Position numbers and translations under genes: made by a program
The notes under the pieces: model-generated
The model's database searches: none
The model's input: only the letters and a program-made list of their open reading frames with translations
What the model was told of the DNA's origin: nothing
Source: Phlebotomus papatasi
Taxonomy: Eukaryota > Arthropoda > Insecta > Diptera > Psychodidae
DNA: 64,000 nucleotides
Reading direction: 5' to 3'
NCBI RefSeq assembly: GCF_024763615.1
Contig: NC_077222.1
Span: 23,126,001 to 23,190,000 of the forward strand
Shown here: in pieces, positions 23,835 to 34,698 of the stretch
How positions within the stretch are numbered: position 1 is the first letter of the stretch
How the letters are laid out: every line of letters begins with the position of its first letter

Positions 23835-24143
23835 TCGAACTTGTTTGAATTGCTCCTCGAAGCTCCAGCCATTCTGATGCTGTGACGAATTGGACGTTTC
23901 GCTGGATGTGGATGAATTTGATCCCGGATTGGCATCTTTGCTGCTGCTATTGGGAGCATTTGGTGGCGTAAAGGGAAAGCCATTTGATGAATTTGACTGT
24001 TGCTGAGACGATAAATTCTGAGGTTCTCCTGCACCTCCGCTATTTCGGTGATTTCCACCGAGGGGAGGCATTGAAAAGGGTACATTTGAGGGGGCCTGCA
24101 ACGATGCACCACCAAAGGGTGCATGCAAGGCAAAATCTTGATC
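23832..24143 (-). CDS. retn: Internal exon C of a Dead ringer/Retained-like gene, ending at the start of ARID
   Basis: This minus-strand exon runs from 24143 down to 23832: 312 bp, 104 codons, phase 0 at both ends. The acceptor is CTTCCATTGCAG. The peptide starts DQDFALHAPFGG, continues through a long Ser/Asn/Pro/Gln-rich disordered tract, and ends GWSFEEQFKQVRQ. That ending is the N-terminal edge of the ARID DNA-binding domain as remembered for fly Dead ringer; the next residues expected are LYE and the ARID helices. These are not in the window, so the following intron exceeds 23.8 kb. The donor after VRQ is CAG|GCAAGT, a GC-AG type. ARID3 proteins bind AT-rich DNA in the nucleus and act in patterning and neural differentiation in flies (family knowledge). 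Reading through the donor adds unrelated residues before a stop, so those codons are excluded. Confidence 0.86.
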
Positions 24144-24789
24144 CTGCAATGGAAGATTGCAGAGACAAAAGAACCAAAATTAGGAAGAATGAAAGACATT
24201 TCAGACGGGATATTTAAAGTATAGGCGGTTAACTAATCAATAACCACAAAAATTATCAAGTTAAAATTTTTAAATAGTATAACACATGCTTAAACATAAT
24301 ATTCAGACTTATTCTCCTATGCAATTCAAATAAAATGATAGAAATATCAAATAAAATTATTGAAAATCTTAAAACTTCATATGGCTTCGATTCGTTTAAA
24401 ATAAACCTGTACTTCTGAATGAAGAATTTCAATGGCGAGGACTTTGTTGGCAGACAAATTGAATTAAGCTGTCCCAAAATTTCGCCCTACATTAAGCAAA
24501 TTTTAAAAACAATTCCATAAAATAATTTTATTAAAAAACAAATTGTCATGATATTAATCCGTAGCGAATTGACAAATAACTTATAAAACCATCTACACCG
24601 CTCATTAGATCGAGATTAGATTGTCCCAAAATCAAAATCTAATATTATTGGTTTGCCTTGTATAGGCCTTGTGCGAGAGTATTAAACGTTTACGGATTTT
24701 TTTTTTAAAGTTAGAAACCCTAAAAGATTTTAACATTTCATTTCAATCTGCTCAAGGGATAACTCATAACAGGAAGAAGAGTGACTCAA

Positions 24790-25720
24790 GTTCCTGACTT
24801 CCCGAAATACTATAAAGGTTCCAAGGGTAACCTGATAAATGTATGGGTCCCTCGGGGTCTCTATAAAATGTATACATTCCGCAAGTGCCTTAAAAAATGT
24901 ATGAGTTCTCCGGGTGCTTAAAAGATATATGGGTTCCCCGGGTACCCTAAAAGCTATATGGGTTCTTCTGGGTCACCTAAAAAATGTATGGGTTTTCCAG
25001 ATTACCTAAAAGTGATTTACGGATCCCAGGATTCTCTAAAAGAAATGTATGGATTTCTCATATTCCCTAAAAAGTATGTGTCCCCTGAGTCCCCTGAAAA
25101 AAAACTATGGGTACTCCGGGTTCCCTAAAAATTGTATGGATTCCCCGAGATTCCTGAAAAAAAGAACTGTATGAATCCCCCTAGTTCCCAAAAATGTACA
25201 GGTTCCCTAAAAAAAAACCATATAGGTTCTCCGGGTTTATTAAAAACAACTATGGGTCCCCCAAGTCTCCTAAAAATAAAATGAGTTCCCCGGGTTCCCT
25301 TAAAAAAATCTCTGGATCCTCCAGGTTCCATAAAGAATGTAAGAAAGGTTCCCTGGGTTCGTTAAAAAACTCTGTGAGTCTCCCGGGTTCCCTAAAAAAT
25401 TCTATGGGTTTCTTATTTTTTTTTATTTTTCCTAATTTATTAATTCCTCTGGGTTCCTTAAAGAACCCTATGAGTCCCCCGAGTGTCTTAAAAATGTATA
25501 GGTTCCCTGTGTTCCCTAAAAACAATCTATGGATCCTCCAGGTTCCGTAAAGAATGTATAGGTACCCCAGGTTCCCTAAAAAAAACTATGGGTCCCCCGG
25601 GTTCCCTAAGGAATATTTGGGTTCCCCAGGTTGCTTAAACAAAACTGTATTGATCCCCTGGGTTCTCTATGTGTTTCCTAAGGGTTACCTTGGTTCCCTA
25701 ACTAGATTGGTTCGAGTTCT
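24790..25720. repeat. GGGTTCCCTAAAAAATGTAT minisatellite
   Basis: Roughly thirty degenerate units of about 30-37 bp are built of GGGTTCCC(C/T)GGGTTCCCTAAAAA and ATGTATG words. It lies inside the intron between exons B and C. The open frames on both strands here are repeat artefacts rich in Gly/Pro/Phe. Confidence 0.8.
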
Positions 25721-26365
25721 CCGTAATAAATTACTCCGTGGATCTGTATCCTTGGATCTGAATTACCCCTTTTAAATATCCATGCTTACTGAACGTCTTT
25801 TTTACAGTTCATCGTCGTAATTACATCCATTTCCCTGATAAATTTTAAGAAGAATCTAGGTCTCAAATTTTTATCATTTCTTTTATCCTTTTATCCCTGA
25901 AACTTACATAAAACCTTTACATTGGTCGAATAAGAACGTAAAATGTTAATATTTAGCCCTAAATGCTACTCTAAAGTCCTTTTTATGCTGGAAAAATTAT
26001 TGTGACATTTGGGATAGATTGAATTCATTCCAAATAAATCCAGAAAGTAGGACTAATCCTACTGATTACATCATCAACATGATTCTAATCTAATGCAGCG
26101 GCGTAAATGACCAAAGATAAATTAATTAACCCTGTATTTAGCTCTTAAGAAGGTGTCCCAAAATTTATTAATGCAAGGGAATGCATTTGAAACTTTAAAC
26201 ATTTTTATTATAAGTGAATTTGAAAGAATCCTTCCATCAGTTTTCTTTGCCGATTCCTCATGATTTCGATCGTTTGAGGAAAAGTATTATTTAGAAATAA
26301 TTTTCAAAATAATTTATTTAAAAAAATATATTTGAATTCAAATAATATAAAAATAACTTGAATTA

Positions 26366-26582
26366 CCCTATACAAGTCGATACAAGTTGGTCAATTCGCC
26401 GGTACAAGTTGGACACGGCTTTTTTCTTGATAAATACAGTACAAAATTTATTTTAATGCACAAGGAACCAAATTAAAAAACTAAAACAATAAAAATATAC
26501 ATATAAAAATGAAGTACTAAATTTATGAAAAAAATCCCTGCCCAACTTGTACCGCATTGTCCAACTATACCACTTTACCCTA
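26366..26582. mobile_element. MITE with GGTACAAGTTGGAC subterminal repeats, copy 1
   Basis: It matches 61294-61531 in reverse orientation (CTTTTTTCTTGATAAATACAGTAC, AAGGAACCAAATTA). The right tip reads ..CCAACTATACCACTTTACCCTA; the left tip is rearranged. No coding capacity. Confidence 0.7.
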
Positions 26583-27160
26583 TATCAAAACTGTGACTTG
26601 TATCACGTTTTTGATTCTCTTTAGGTTCTGTAATAGTAATTGGATTAAAAAATTAAACGAGGAGCTTTTTGACCGAAAAATGAAGATTTAAAAAAAAAAA
26701 TGTAAAAAAAAATTAAAACTATAAAAATAAATTGATTGTTTGATATTTTGACTGTGATTATCCCTATATTTTAAAGAAACTATATTTATTGTATTTCATT
26801 ACCGTTTAGGGTATTTAAAAATATATACAAAATAATTAAAAAAATAAAACCTTCATAAAATAATGAATTAATAAGAGAAATGCACATAATTTGAACTGCT
26901 GTCCCATTCCAATGATCTGAACCTATTCAGTGCTTATCGCAGAACAATTTACTCGTTCTAAGCTCTCAGGTTCTTAGTCAATATAAATAGTTTAAGGTAA
27001 AAAGTCGCTAATATCGGCAATTCATTATTTAAAAAAAATTAATAATAATAATAAAATAATCCTGTAAGAGCAAGAAGCATTAGCAGATGGGCAATTAGTA
27101 AGCAATAAGCAGAGATAAAGTCAACCAAATTAGAGAGAGAGAATAAGAGGAAGAAAATAC

Positions 27161-27332
27161 CATGAGTCCAACTTTCATATCGCGCACTTGCATCTTCAAC
27201 TTCTCAAGAACATCACCATGCTGCAGCCCGTGCAGTCCCTGGAGTCCCTGAAGACCCGGAACACCCATATTGAGGGCAGTAAGGCTGCCCAAGACCCCAA
27301 GTGGATGATTTTGGCCAAAATGGTGTGGAGCA
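27161..27332 (-). CDS. retn: Internal exon B of a Dead ringer/Retained-like (ARID3 family) gene
   Basis: This minus-strand exon runs from 27332 down to 27161 (172 bp). One base completes the codon from exon A, then come 57 whole codons ending in phase 0. The acceptor is TGTCTCTCTGTGTTAG and the donor ATG|GTATTT. The peptide has a Gly/Leu-rich repeat (GLQGLQGLHGLQHG) and then a charged segment, DVLEKLKMQVRDMKVGLM. From memory, that segment matches the conserved block N-terminal to ARID in insect Dead ringer. Third positions are richer in G/C than in the surrounding DNA. The frame joins exon C without adjustment (..KVGLM|DQDFAL..), which is strong internal support for the gene model. Confidence 0.84.
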
Positions 27333-27449
27333 CTAACACAGAGAGACAGAAACAAGAAAAAAAATCCGAACAAAACAACATTGAATTTTTTCTGCTGCAA
27401 AAGATGGACTAAACAGAGCAAAAAAAATTGAATTTGGACAAACACATAC
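27333..27449 (-). other. Short intron between exons A and B
   Basis: The intron is 117 bp, starts GTATGT and ends TGTGTTAG after a pyrimidine tract. It interrupts a codon (phase 2). Reading through it gives hydrophobic out-of-family sequence, so removal is needed to keep the protein coherent. Confidence 0.75.
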
Positions 27450-27607
27450 TTCAAATGTGATTCAGATTGATGTTCCGGACTCCTAGGAAACTCCATTCCG
27501 GACGACACCATTGGCGTACTATTAGCATTAACATTCACTCCTTCGTCGCTGGAATCACAATCTCTCATGTCATCCTCTCGTTCGTCTGACTGTTCGTCTG
27601 TGTGAGA
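27450..27607 (-). CDS. retn: Internal exon A of a Dead ringer/Retained-like (ARID3 family) gene
   Basis: This minus-strand exon runs from 27607 down to 27450 (158 bp, phase 0 in, phase 2 out) and encodes 52 residues plus two bases of a codon. The acceptor is a T-rich tract ending in CAACAG; the donor reads GAA|GTATGT. The peptide opens with an acidic Ser/Asp/Glu stretch (SHTDEQSDEREDD), followed by a Ser/Asn-rich disordered part. No domain is visible; acidic low-complexity N-termini are usual in ARID3 proteins. It joins exon B across a 117-bp intron, and the split codon AA+T gives Asn. Assignment to retn rests on the two following exons. The symbol is by family resemblance; the protein would be a nuclear DNA-binding regulator. 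The initiating ATG is not in this exon's supported frame context: the in-frame ATG at 27568 is internal. Confidence 0.78.
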
Positions 27608-28436
27608 CTGTTGAAAAAATCATTTTTGAGAAGGAAAATAATATTGAGAGTATCGATGTAATAAGGCATCATTCCAGGCCTCAAGACTGGTGCTGCCAAG
27701 GATCCATCAAAACGATCAAAATACAACAACAAATGAGCAAAGAAAAAAAAATAAAAGAGTTCTTCTACTGGTCTTTTGCATTCATCCACATTTTTGGCCA
27801 AAATTATATTCATTATAAAATATTGCGTGACTGAGGCCTCTATTAAATATATCAAAATAAATATTTTATTCTTTATTATAACCATTTTTTCACATCAACC
27901 AACCCAATGAATCAGTCACGAGAGTTGAGGAGAATGTGGAGGAAAACAGCAAAAGTCTATGGGTATTTTTGCCCTGTTAAAGCCTTAATTTAGAAATTTC
28001 TTGTAACATATTGAGCTGTCTGGGTGTTTGACTCCCCATCCTCTGTCTCTTCACCATCAGATGCAATAAATCTTTTTGTGACCATTATCACCACTATATT
28101 GTGAATCAATTTCCACTTTAATCACCATAATTTCTTGATCAATTTTAAACTTTTGCTACTAGATAATAACTCGTCTCGATTGACCCTCGAGCTACAATAT
28201 TTTTTCCCATCATCTTAAATCTTAGGTCCCGCGCTTATTGCAGAAAATACCTCCACAAAACTTATAGTTTCGCCACTTAATTTTCTCTCAATCTCACAGT
28301 CTCTCCCCCTCTTTGCCAATAACACATTGCTATGTCTCTTTAGATATGATAGATGTTGCATTAATAAATGCGATGGATAATCTACATAGGGGAAGGCAGG
28401 GATACTGAGAGACATTTACAGATTTAAACTCAATTA
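27608..28436. other. AT-rich sequence upstream of exon A
   Basis: Nothing was recognised beyond the acceptor tract at 27608-27620. Confidence 0.5.
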
Positions 28437-28673
28437 CATTGTAAGACTCTCTCAATCGGGCATATGCGGCAGCAAAAAGTCATCCAAATTATCAAGGGAT
28501 TTGGGCATCAAAATCATTATAGATTCCACAAAAAGTGCCTAATTATAAAGAATCACGATAAAACAAGGGGAAATACTGCGAATTTGAACAAATTTGCTTT
28601 AAAATCAAACGTGAAAATTGTCAACGAAATTTGCGCCCGATTGAAAAAGAGCCGATTGAGCGAGAGTCTACTG
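28437..28673. mobile_element. TA-flanked MITE, CTCTCTCAATCGG ends
   Basis: The ends are TA|CATTGTAAGACTCTCTCAAT and ..CCGATTGAGCGAGAGTCTACTG|TA. The right subterminal CCGATTGA occurs twice, 15 bp apart. 237 bp; the open frame inside has no family resemblance. Confidence 0.6.
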
Positions 28674-28987
28674 TAATAAAATTAGATTTCAGGCATTAAA
28701 TACATTCATACCAAAAACAAATAGAAATTGAGAAATTCAAAGATCTATTTGAAAAGCCAAGAAAAGAAATTTTTACTTCTTGAAAACTCCACGAGATGGC
28801 TCAAGTTTTCGAAATGTTCGAATGTCAAAATGCGTCTGTCGTTAATTGTAAGGAAAAAAAACAAAGCAACAACGCTTACTATTTCTGCTTTATTATTAAA
28901 TCTCTTCATAATTACTGTGTAAGTTTTTCCATCTTTTAAGTGTAATACCTCATGAATTTCTCAGACCGTTGCGAAAATCAGCCTGAA

Positions 28988-29072
28988 AATTGAGACGCTC
29001 AGAGCAAAAGTGGACCGTTTCAATAAGAAAATGCATACAAAGAAGACCAGTCTTGCTCTGAGCGTCTCAATT
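28988..29072. repeat. Perfect 20-bp inverted repeat (hairpin) with 45-nt loop
   Basis: AATTGAGACGCTCAGAGCAA at 28988-29007 is matched exactly in reverse complement at 29053-29072. Weaker pairing continues outward (CAGACCGTTGCG against GCGTCTGA). The stem is more GC-rich than its surroundings. It could be a small TIR element or a structured RNA. Confidence 0.65.
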
Positions 29073-29230
29073 CGAAATTGCGTCTGAATCTTCGAATATG
29101 AACGACATTTTGTGCAGTTCTAATACAGTTCTAATTACCTTTTTGTTAGAGAATCAAACTTAATAATTTCAGAGAAAACTCTTATAAAAGTAGTAGTAAA
29201 TTCTATTCAAGAATAATAAAAGAAACACTT

Positions 29231-29482
29231 CACTGAGAGAAATCCGAAAAAGTTAAAATAACATTCCGGAAATGTTAATTTTGCCCTGGAGTAATGATCC
29301 GAAATCGGTTTAAGTATTATCCGTTTTAGGTGTATTATGGGTTAAAGTTACCCTTTTGTCATGTTGACTTTACCCTCAAAAGGTGTAAAATTAACATTAA
29401 AAAATGTTGATATATTTTTACACCTAAAAAGTGTTAAAGTTATGAGGAAAAAAAAGTTAATCGCACCCTTTTTTTCTCAGTG
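29231..29482. mobile_element. MITE with CACTGAGAGAAA ends, copy 1
   Basis: The ends are CACTGAGAGAAATCCG and ..TTTTTTTCTCAGTG. The interior CATTCCGGAAATGTTAATTT and GGTGTATTATGGGTTAAAG is shared with 56418-56670. 252 bp, non-coding. Confidence 0.75.
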
Positions 29483-30030
29483 TTCAGATAATTAAAAAAA
29501 ATCAAATTATAAAAAAAAATATAAATAAAAGAAACTTAGAAAATACAAAAAAAGATAATTTAATACAAGCAGTAAGTGAATTTGCTTTAATTAAATAAAA
29601 ATTAATGATAAATATTCTAAAAGTCAAATTATAAAAAGTTCTGAGATCGAGTATAATATTTTGAATTTTGAGTACCGTAGATACGGGCGATTTTGACCTC
29701 CGGGGTCACTCTATCCCCTGTTGTTCGTAAACTTTTCTTTTATTCTAGCACTTAAAAACGGTCTTCATCGATCCAACAAATAGGTCGCATTGGTGAAAAT
29801 CATCCTTGACTGTCAAAATTAAAGAAAAGCTTAAGTAAAATATTTCCATAATTAAAATAAAATTCGATTCTTATAACGCATTAACTATATAGAAATTTTC
29901 TTCAAATTTCCTACAAATTTTCTTGTCTTGCTGAAATCTTATTTGCTTTATCGCTGAAACTAGAGTATTACAAAAAATCAGTAAAACAGTATATTTTCTT
30001 AGTATATAATTTCAAGTTATTCAATGATAT
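29483..30030. other. AT-rich sequence, no gene
   Basis: A possible half of a TAGGGG-type element (ACCGTAGATACGGGCGATTTTG.. at 29674) was noticed, but no matching end was found. Confidence 0.4.
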
Positions 30031-30378
30031 GGGTCCCGGTTAAAATCCCGAAAGCCAAAATCCCATGCTAGCTTTCACGATTTAAGCTTTTCGATATTTT
30101 CGACCTGTTCTTGATTTTTGGCTTTCGGGATTTCGACCCATTTGGGATTTTGACTTTCGGTATTTTGACCCATTTGGGAATTTTGGCGGTCGGGATGTTG
30201 CCTCTTAGGATTTCGGCTTTCGGGATATTGGTGGTCGGGATATTGCCTTTCAAGATTTCGGCATTCGGGATTTTGACTTCTGGGATTTTGGCGCATTTTC
30301 GATTTTGACTTTTCGGGATTTTGATCCGTTTGGGATTCTGACCCATTCTAGATTTTATCTATTCGAGATTTTGACCGG
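30031..30378. mobile_element. Foldback-like element, copy with short left arm
   Basis: The left tip is GGGTCCCGGTTAAAATCCCG. The right arm consists of GGGATTTTG(G/A)C subrepeats (30107-30378) ending GATTTTGACCGGCTCCGG. No central loop like the other two copies and no clear target duplication were seen. Open frames here are repeat artefacts. Confidence 0.65.
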
Positions 30379-32467
30379 CTCCGGAATTTCTCATCTCTCC
30401 TATATCATTAGGAGAAATCTCAATAATTTTTTTGACAATCAAATTAAAAAAAAAGCTTTTTTTCTAAGTTTTTTAAACATTGCTAAACTTTTTCAAAATG
30501 CATTTTACTAATAGAAGATATACTAATACTGTTAGAACAGAGTATACTAAATAATTACTAATTTTGTATTTACAAAACTCATGTTTTTTGAACATATTTA
30601 GAACATATTTTTTGCGCACCAAAAAATAGATATTTTCGAATAAAGTCGACATTTATTTAAATTTAAAGTTTTGAAGTTCTAATACAAAAGAAGTTCACTA
30701 ACTTTTTGAAATTAAAGCAAAATCGTTTTTCTTAAATCAAAAATTTGCATTTACTGATCAAAATACTAGGGCAAATATTATTTATTTGATTCCAGAGACA
30801 TTTTCTAGTAACAAAATTTATTATTTTGAGTCCCAAAAATTAAATTATTGAACAAAGATTTTTATTCTTAAGTTACAAAATTCGGAAATTTTGATTTATT
30901 TTACTAAGCAAAATACTTATCTACTGACCAAAAATATTTGCTTGATTTCGGAGTATTTTCAAGATCGCAAATATTTTCATATTTCTCAAAAAGCGGTTCT
31001 TGAACTAATAATCTTAGTTCTGAATCCAGAAAATTATTTTTTATTAAAGAATTGTTAATTTCTTGTCCTAAAACATACTTTTATTTATGCCTCCAAAAAA
31101 ATTAATTTTCAAAAAACAAGGAAGTTCTTGATTCGAACCAACATGATTTTTATTTTTCAATTTTAATTGGCTATTTAATTTTCTTTTAACTAACCATTAC
31201 TTTTTATTACTTTTCGAATTTTTATTAGTTTTTTGTACATTTATCAATTGCCCAAATCAATAGTCTGAACAAAAAACGACCGAATTTACCCATGTCTCCT
31301 TTAAATTCCATTGAATCTTTGTATTGAATAGAGATTTAATGCATGTGAAACATTGTCATAAGAGAAATGAATGATATAATTTCTGATGCGATTAATAAAC
31401 CCCTCACACAAGAATTGAATAAATTGGTGAGGTGAGTAAACTTGGGTGTTGGGCTTTTGAGAAGTTACTCAAGTTGTTGTGATTAATTGAACAGGACAAG
31501 CACACCTTGTTCGCATGCTGAGCATTAATCGATTACAATCAATTTGGTGCTATTTTCATTGAATCTCAATATCTTGCCATTCAAAAAGCCCAAGTGTTAT
31601 AAGGCATAAGCAACATTACCGCTTTTTCTTACACCCTTTTTCTTTGATTTCTTCTACTTTTTATTTTAATTTCTTACTCTCACTGCATGAACCGACTTTA
31701 GTAACACTTCGTTTACGTTTTATTCATCCTTGGGCCCTCTTTTTGCCCCCTCCGACAAACCTCAAAGCCCAAACCATTTCATTGATCGCTAATTTTTTTT
31801 CTGCTGCTATCTATCTTCCCTCCCATGGATGGAACATTAATTGAGGAATGGGAGAGAAAAGTCTTGCTTCCAAAACCGTCTTACCAAATACTTTCGTCAA
31901 CATATATCAATCTTAAGCAACACACACATACTATTCTCTAAGATCGATAAATCATTCAGTCATTTATTGCCCAGAAGTGGAGCCACGCGATCTTCAAGCC
32001 ATACAGTTAATAAATATTATTAATCGAATTGATCCAAATCAACTACTTATTACCATTTGTAACATACATGAGATTTATGTATTAATCAAAATACAAAATA
32101 TTTTGATTACTCATGTGACATTGATTGAATTGTCGTGGGTGGATTATTCATCTTTCTCAAAGAAAGAAAAAAAAAAGTCATACCTCTATGTCTCTGATTA
32201 AAAGATTTCATATTCCAATCTCGCATCATGTCGCAATCATCTTTATTGTGATTAATAAATTAAATTCTTCATGTCACAAGATTTCAAATGAACCCACAAT
32301 CACCATGAGGGAATACATCATGAAAGAAAAAGAAGCAAAACTATTAAAATATAAGACTTCAATGAAGCCAACTAAATAAAATGTGAGCCACACCACGATT
32401 TTAATCGATCCAATTTATAATGTGACACGTTTTTCTGCCTATTTTATATTTAGTTCTATAAGTTGTC
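30379..32467. other. AT-rich sequence, no gene recognised
   Basis: No repeat family or coding bias was seen. Short plus-strand open frames at 31644-32379 lack recognisable motifs. Confidence 0.5.
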
Positions 32468-33539
32468 TAGGGGAAATGCTTCTAATTTTGTCCAGTTTCT
32501 TATTTTGGACACTTTGAGGATAACATTGGACACTAAAAATAAATTGATTAAAATGATGGATTTTTATTCCAATATTTGATGAATAATGAATTATATCTAA
32601 ATATTTGTTCCTTTTGGAATATTTTAACACTAAATACGTTAAAATTTGAATATGATTTGAGTTGAAATTGCTTTGTTGAAAATTCAGTGTGAGCAATTGC
32701 TTACGAGAAATATGACAGAACTTCGTGGCTTACTTCAGTCTTATTTAGTTTTGGTGAAGTACTAACAAAGTTTGTTCGCTGTTTTTGAGTGATATTATTG
32801 AATATTCATTGAATATTGTGTTGATTCACGTTACTGATGATTTGTACATTTGACCTGAAGTGAGATTTGCCTTGTGAATTATATTTTTCGTGTGAAAAAT
32901 GGGAAATTTTTTAAGACATTCACCAGTGAGGTGATGATTCTTATTTTGGACAGGTGTTTTTCTCACGAAATTTCGTGAAGTTTTAGCTTTTGTGATGACT
33001 AGGTTGGACAAATGCCTGGAGAAATGAAGGAGCATCATCTCTACGAAAGAGATGCAGTGAGAAATGCCTTGAAAGGCTCCCGGAAAGGTCAGGGAATGAG
33101 CGAATCCGCACGTACTTGGAGTACCGAAGTCAACTCACTTTAATGAATGATATGGAAAGTTTCTGGGCTTCTTGTGACATTCCACGTTTCCCTTACATGA
33201 CCAGAAAGAGGACTTGGTAAGATTGGTTCATGAAATGAAGAACAATGGGCATCCTGTTGAGGCGGATTATCTGTCCAAATTTACAGACAAGTTGTAAAAA
33301 TTAATAACCAAGTTGTCCAAAATAAGAGTCAAATTCACCTCTACATATCAATTCATTTTTAAACGTATTAAAACTAATTTTAGTAAAAATGAGATGATAA
33401 ATAGCTTGCCAAGTTTCTAAACAATCCTTCTGAAAAGAGAGTAACAAGAAAAGTCAATTAGTATTGAAAATATGGCACTTCAAACTTAGGATATCGATGC
33501 TTATATGCAGACTGTCCAAAATTAGAAGCACTTCCCCTA
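32468..33539. mobile_element. Degenerate pogo-like DNA transposon with TAGGGG TIRs
   Basis: The ends are TA|GGGGAAATGCTTCTAATT.. and ..AATTAGAAGCACTTCCCC|TA, with one mismatch across more than 20 bp, and TA on both sides as expected for Tc1/mariner/pogo insertion. The left end has paired direct repeats (TCTAATTTTGTCC/TCTTATTTTGGAC) 17 bp apart. About 1.07 kb; the interior keeps two transposase-like fragments in different frames. Probably immobile. Confidence 0.7.
33039..33297 (+). pseudogene. Pogo-like transposase N-terminal region, broken
   Basis: Fragment 1 (33039-33143) includes LYERDAVRNALKGSRKGQG and then MSESARTWSTEVNSL before a stop. Its spacing resembles the Psq-type helix-turn-helix (..AVRNG..MSxREAARxYGVPxSTL..). 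Fragment 2 (33199-33297) includes DQKEDLVRLVHEMKNNGHPV and then EADYLSKFTDKL before a stop. It resembles the next, CENP-B-like helical part (..EELVxWIxEMxxxGFPVTxxxL..). No DDE catalytic domain is seen. Assignment is by remembered motif patterns. Confidence 0.5.
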
Positions 33540-33688
33540 TAACCCAGAAAAATATCTTTTGAATGTCATACGATCCTTCTTCCTAATTTCCACGTTTTCT
33601 GTACTCTTCAGAATTGTTAAAACGCAAAAAGAACAAAGGGACAGTAATTTAATCAAAATGATTAATAAAAAATAACATCTCTTTCTTT

Positions 33689-34117
33689 CGGCGTTATCAC
33701 ACTTGCACATTAAAATTTTAATGTGATTCACATTAAAATTTTAACGTGATTCACATTAATTGTCGCTTGTGAGCGTCCAAATATGTTATTTGTGTCTTTG
33801 AGTCACTTAATATTTGGGGTTTTTCTATTTATTGATAAAGAAGTGGACTTGGCCTGCAAAAATAAGTTTAAATTTACCTAAAGCATAAATATTTTTCACA
33901 TTAAAAAATTAAAGAGAAAATCGCATTGATTTTTCGCATTAATGCTATAAATCAATTTATATCAAATTTTGCGGGCCAAGTCTACCTTTTTATCAACAAA
34001 TAGATCAAATTTTGAACATAAAATGATTCAAACACACAAATTACACATTTGGACTCTCACCAGCGACAATTAATGTGAATCATATTAAAATTTTAATGTG
34101 CAAGTGTGATAACACAG
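33689..34117. mobile_element. Palindromic MITE, GTTATCACACTTG family, copy 2 (429 bp)
   Basis: The ends are CGGCGTTATCACACTTGCAC and ..GTGCAAGTGTGATAACACAG. It is nearly identical to copy 3 apart from a 23-bp tandem duplication (CACATTAAAATTTTAATGTG plus ATT) in the left arm, which accounts exactly for 429 versus 406 bp. No clear target duplication. Confidence 0.85.
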
Positions 34118-34136
34118 TCAAAGATTTGCAGCACTT

Positions 34137-34292
34137 TATCTATCCCAGTCTTTCGCACCTTAAACTAGATTCAACTAAATTGAATTTGTTGTTATGTTTA
34201 AAAGAAGGAGAAGAGTACGAAAGAGTTGGATCGACGTGAATTTTGATTTCTTGAAAGTTTCCTAATCTAAAAGGTGTGCTGAAGTCATAAAG
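34137..34292. mobile_element. ~250-bp foldback MITE (GCACACCTTTTAGATC family), copy 5 (right half)
   Basis: The right part of the family is present, ending TCCTAATCTAAAAGGTGTGC. The left part is missing next to the palindromic MITE. Confidence 0.6.
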
Positions 34293-34367
34293 AATTAAAT
34301 TTTGTCAGTAAAAAATCGATCAGTAAAAGTTTAAAAATGAACAATAAAAAATAAAATACGGTCATTA

Positions 34368-34625
34368 ATGGCGCTGATACACCTTTTCAAATTAATAAAA
34401 TTCAATCGATTTAAATTTTATGTCTTATTCATTCAAACTAAAATAATATATGTTCATCTCTTTTTGTCAAATGAAAATTGAAAATACAATTTCATTTTAG
34501 ATTTTATTTTCAAATTTCATTTAAAAGAAAGAGACAGTTCAGAGATTTAAGTTTGAAAGAGTAAGAGGTGAAATTTCAATCGATTGAATTTTACTTAATT
34601 GAAAAGGTCTGTCAGTGCCATAAAA
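34368..34625. mobile_element. ~250-bp foldback MITE (GCACACCTTTTAGATC family), copy 6 (diverged)
   Basis: It starts GGCGCTGATACACCTTTTC and ends GAAAAGGTCTGTCAGTGCC. The arms mirror each other. Confidence 0.5.
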
Positions 34626-34698
34626 ATTTAAAATGAGCAGTAAAAAATTTACATAAATAAGTAGAAATGTTCAATTCGATCAAAAAAAAACATTAAAA

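Larger units (their letters stand above)
24144..27160 (-). other. 3.0-kb intron between exons B and C
   Basis: The intron is about 3,017 bp, phase 0, starts GTATTT and ends TTGCAG. It contains a ~0.9-kb GGTTCCC minisatellite (24790-25720) and a copy of the GGTACAAGTTGGAC MITE (about 26366-26582). The remainder (24150-24790, 25720-26365 and 26583-27160) is AT-rich sequence with no coding signal. Confidence 0.7.

Noticed and set aside
23714..24217. Longer minus-strand frame (161 codons) and a plus-strand frame overlapping exon C
   Set aside because: Shadows of the real exon in other frames; only the frame ending FEEQFKQVRQ joins the neighbouring exons and matches the family.
25125..25775. Gly/Pro/Phe-rich open frames on both strands
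   Set aside because: Artefacts of the GGGTTCCC minisatellite.
27166..27427. Open frames on the plus strand and in another minus frame across exons A-B
   Set aside because: Shadow frames of the coding exons; no coherent splice model.
30068..30346. Ile/Pro/Lys-rich open frames on both strands
   Set aside because: Translation of Foldback-like arm subrepeats.
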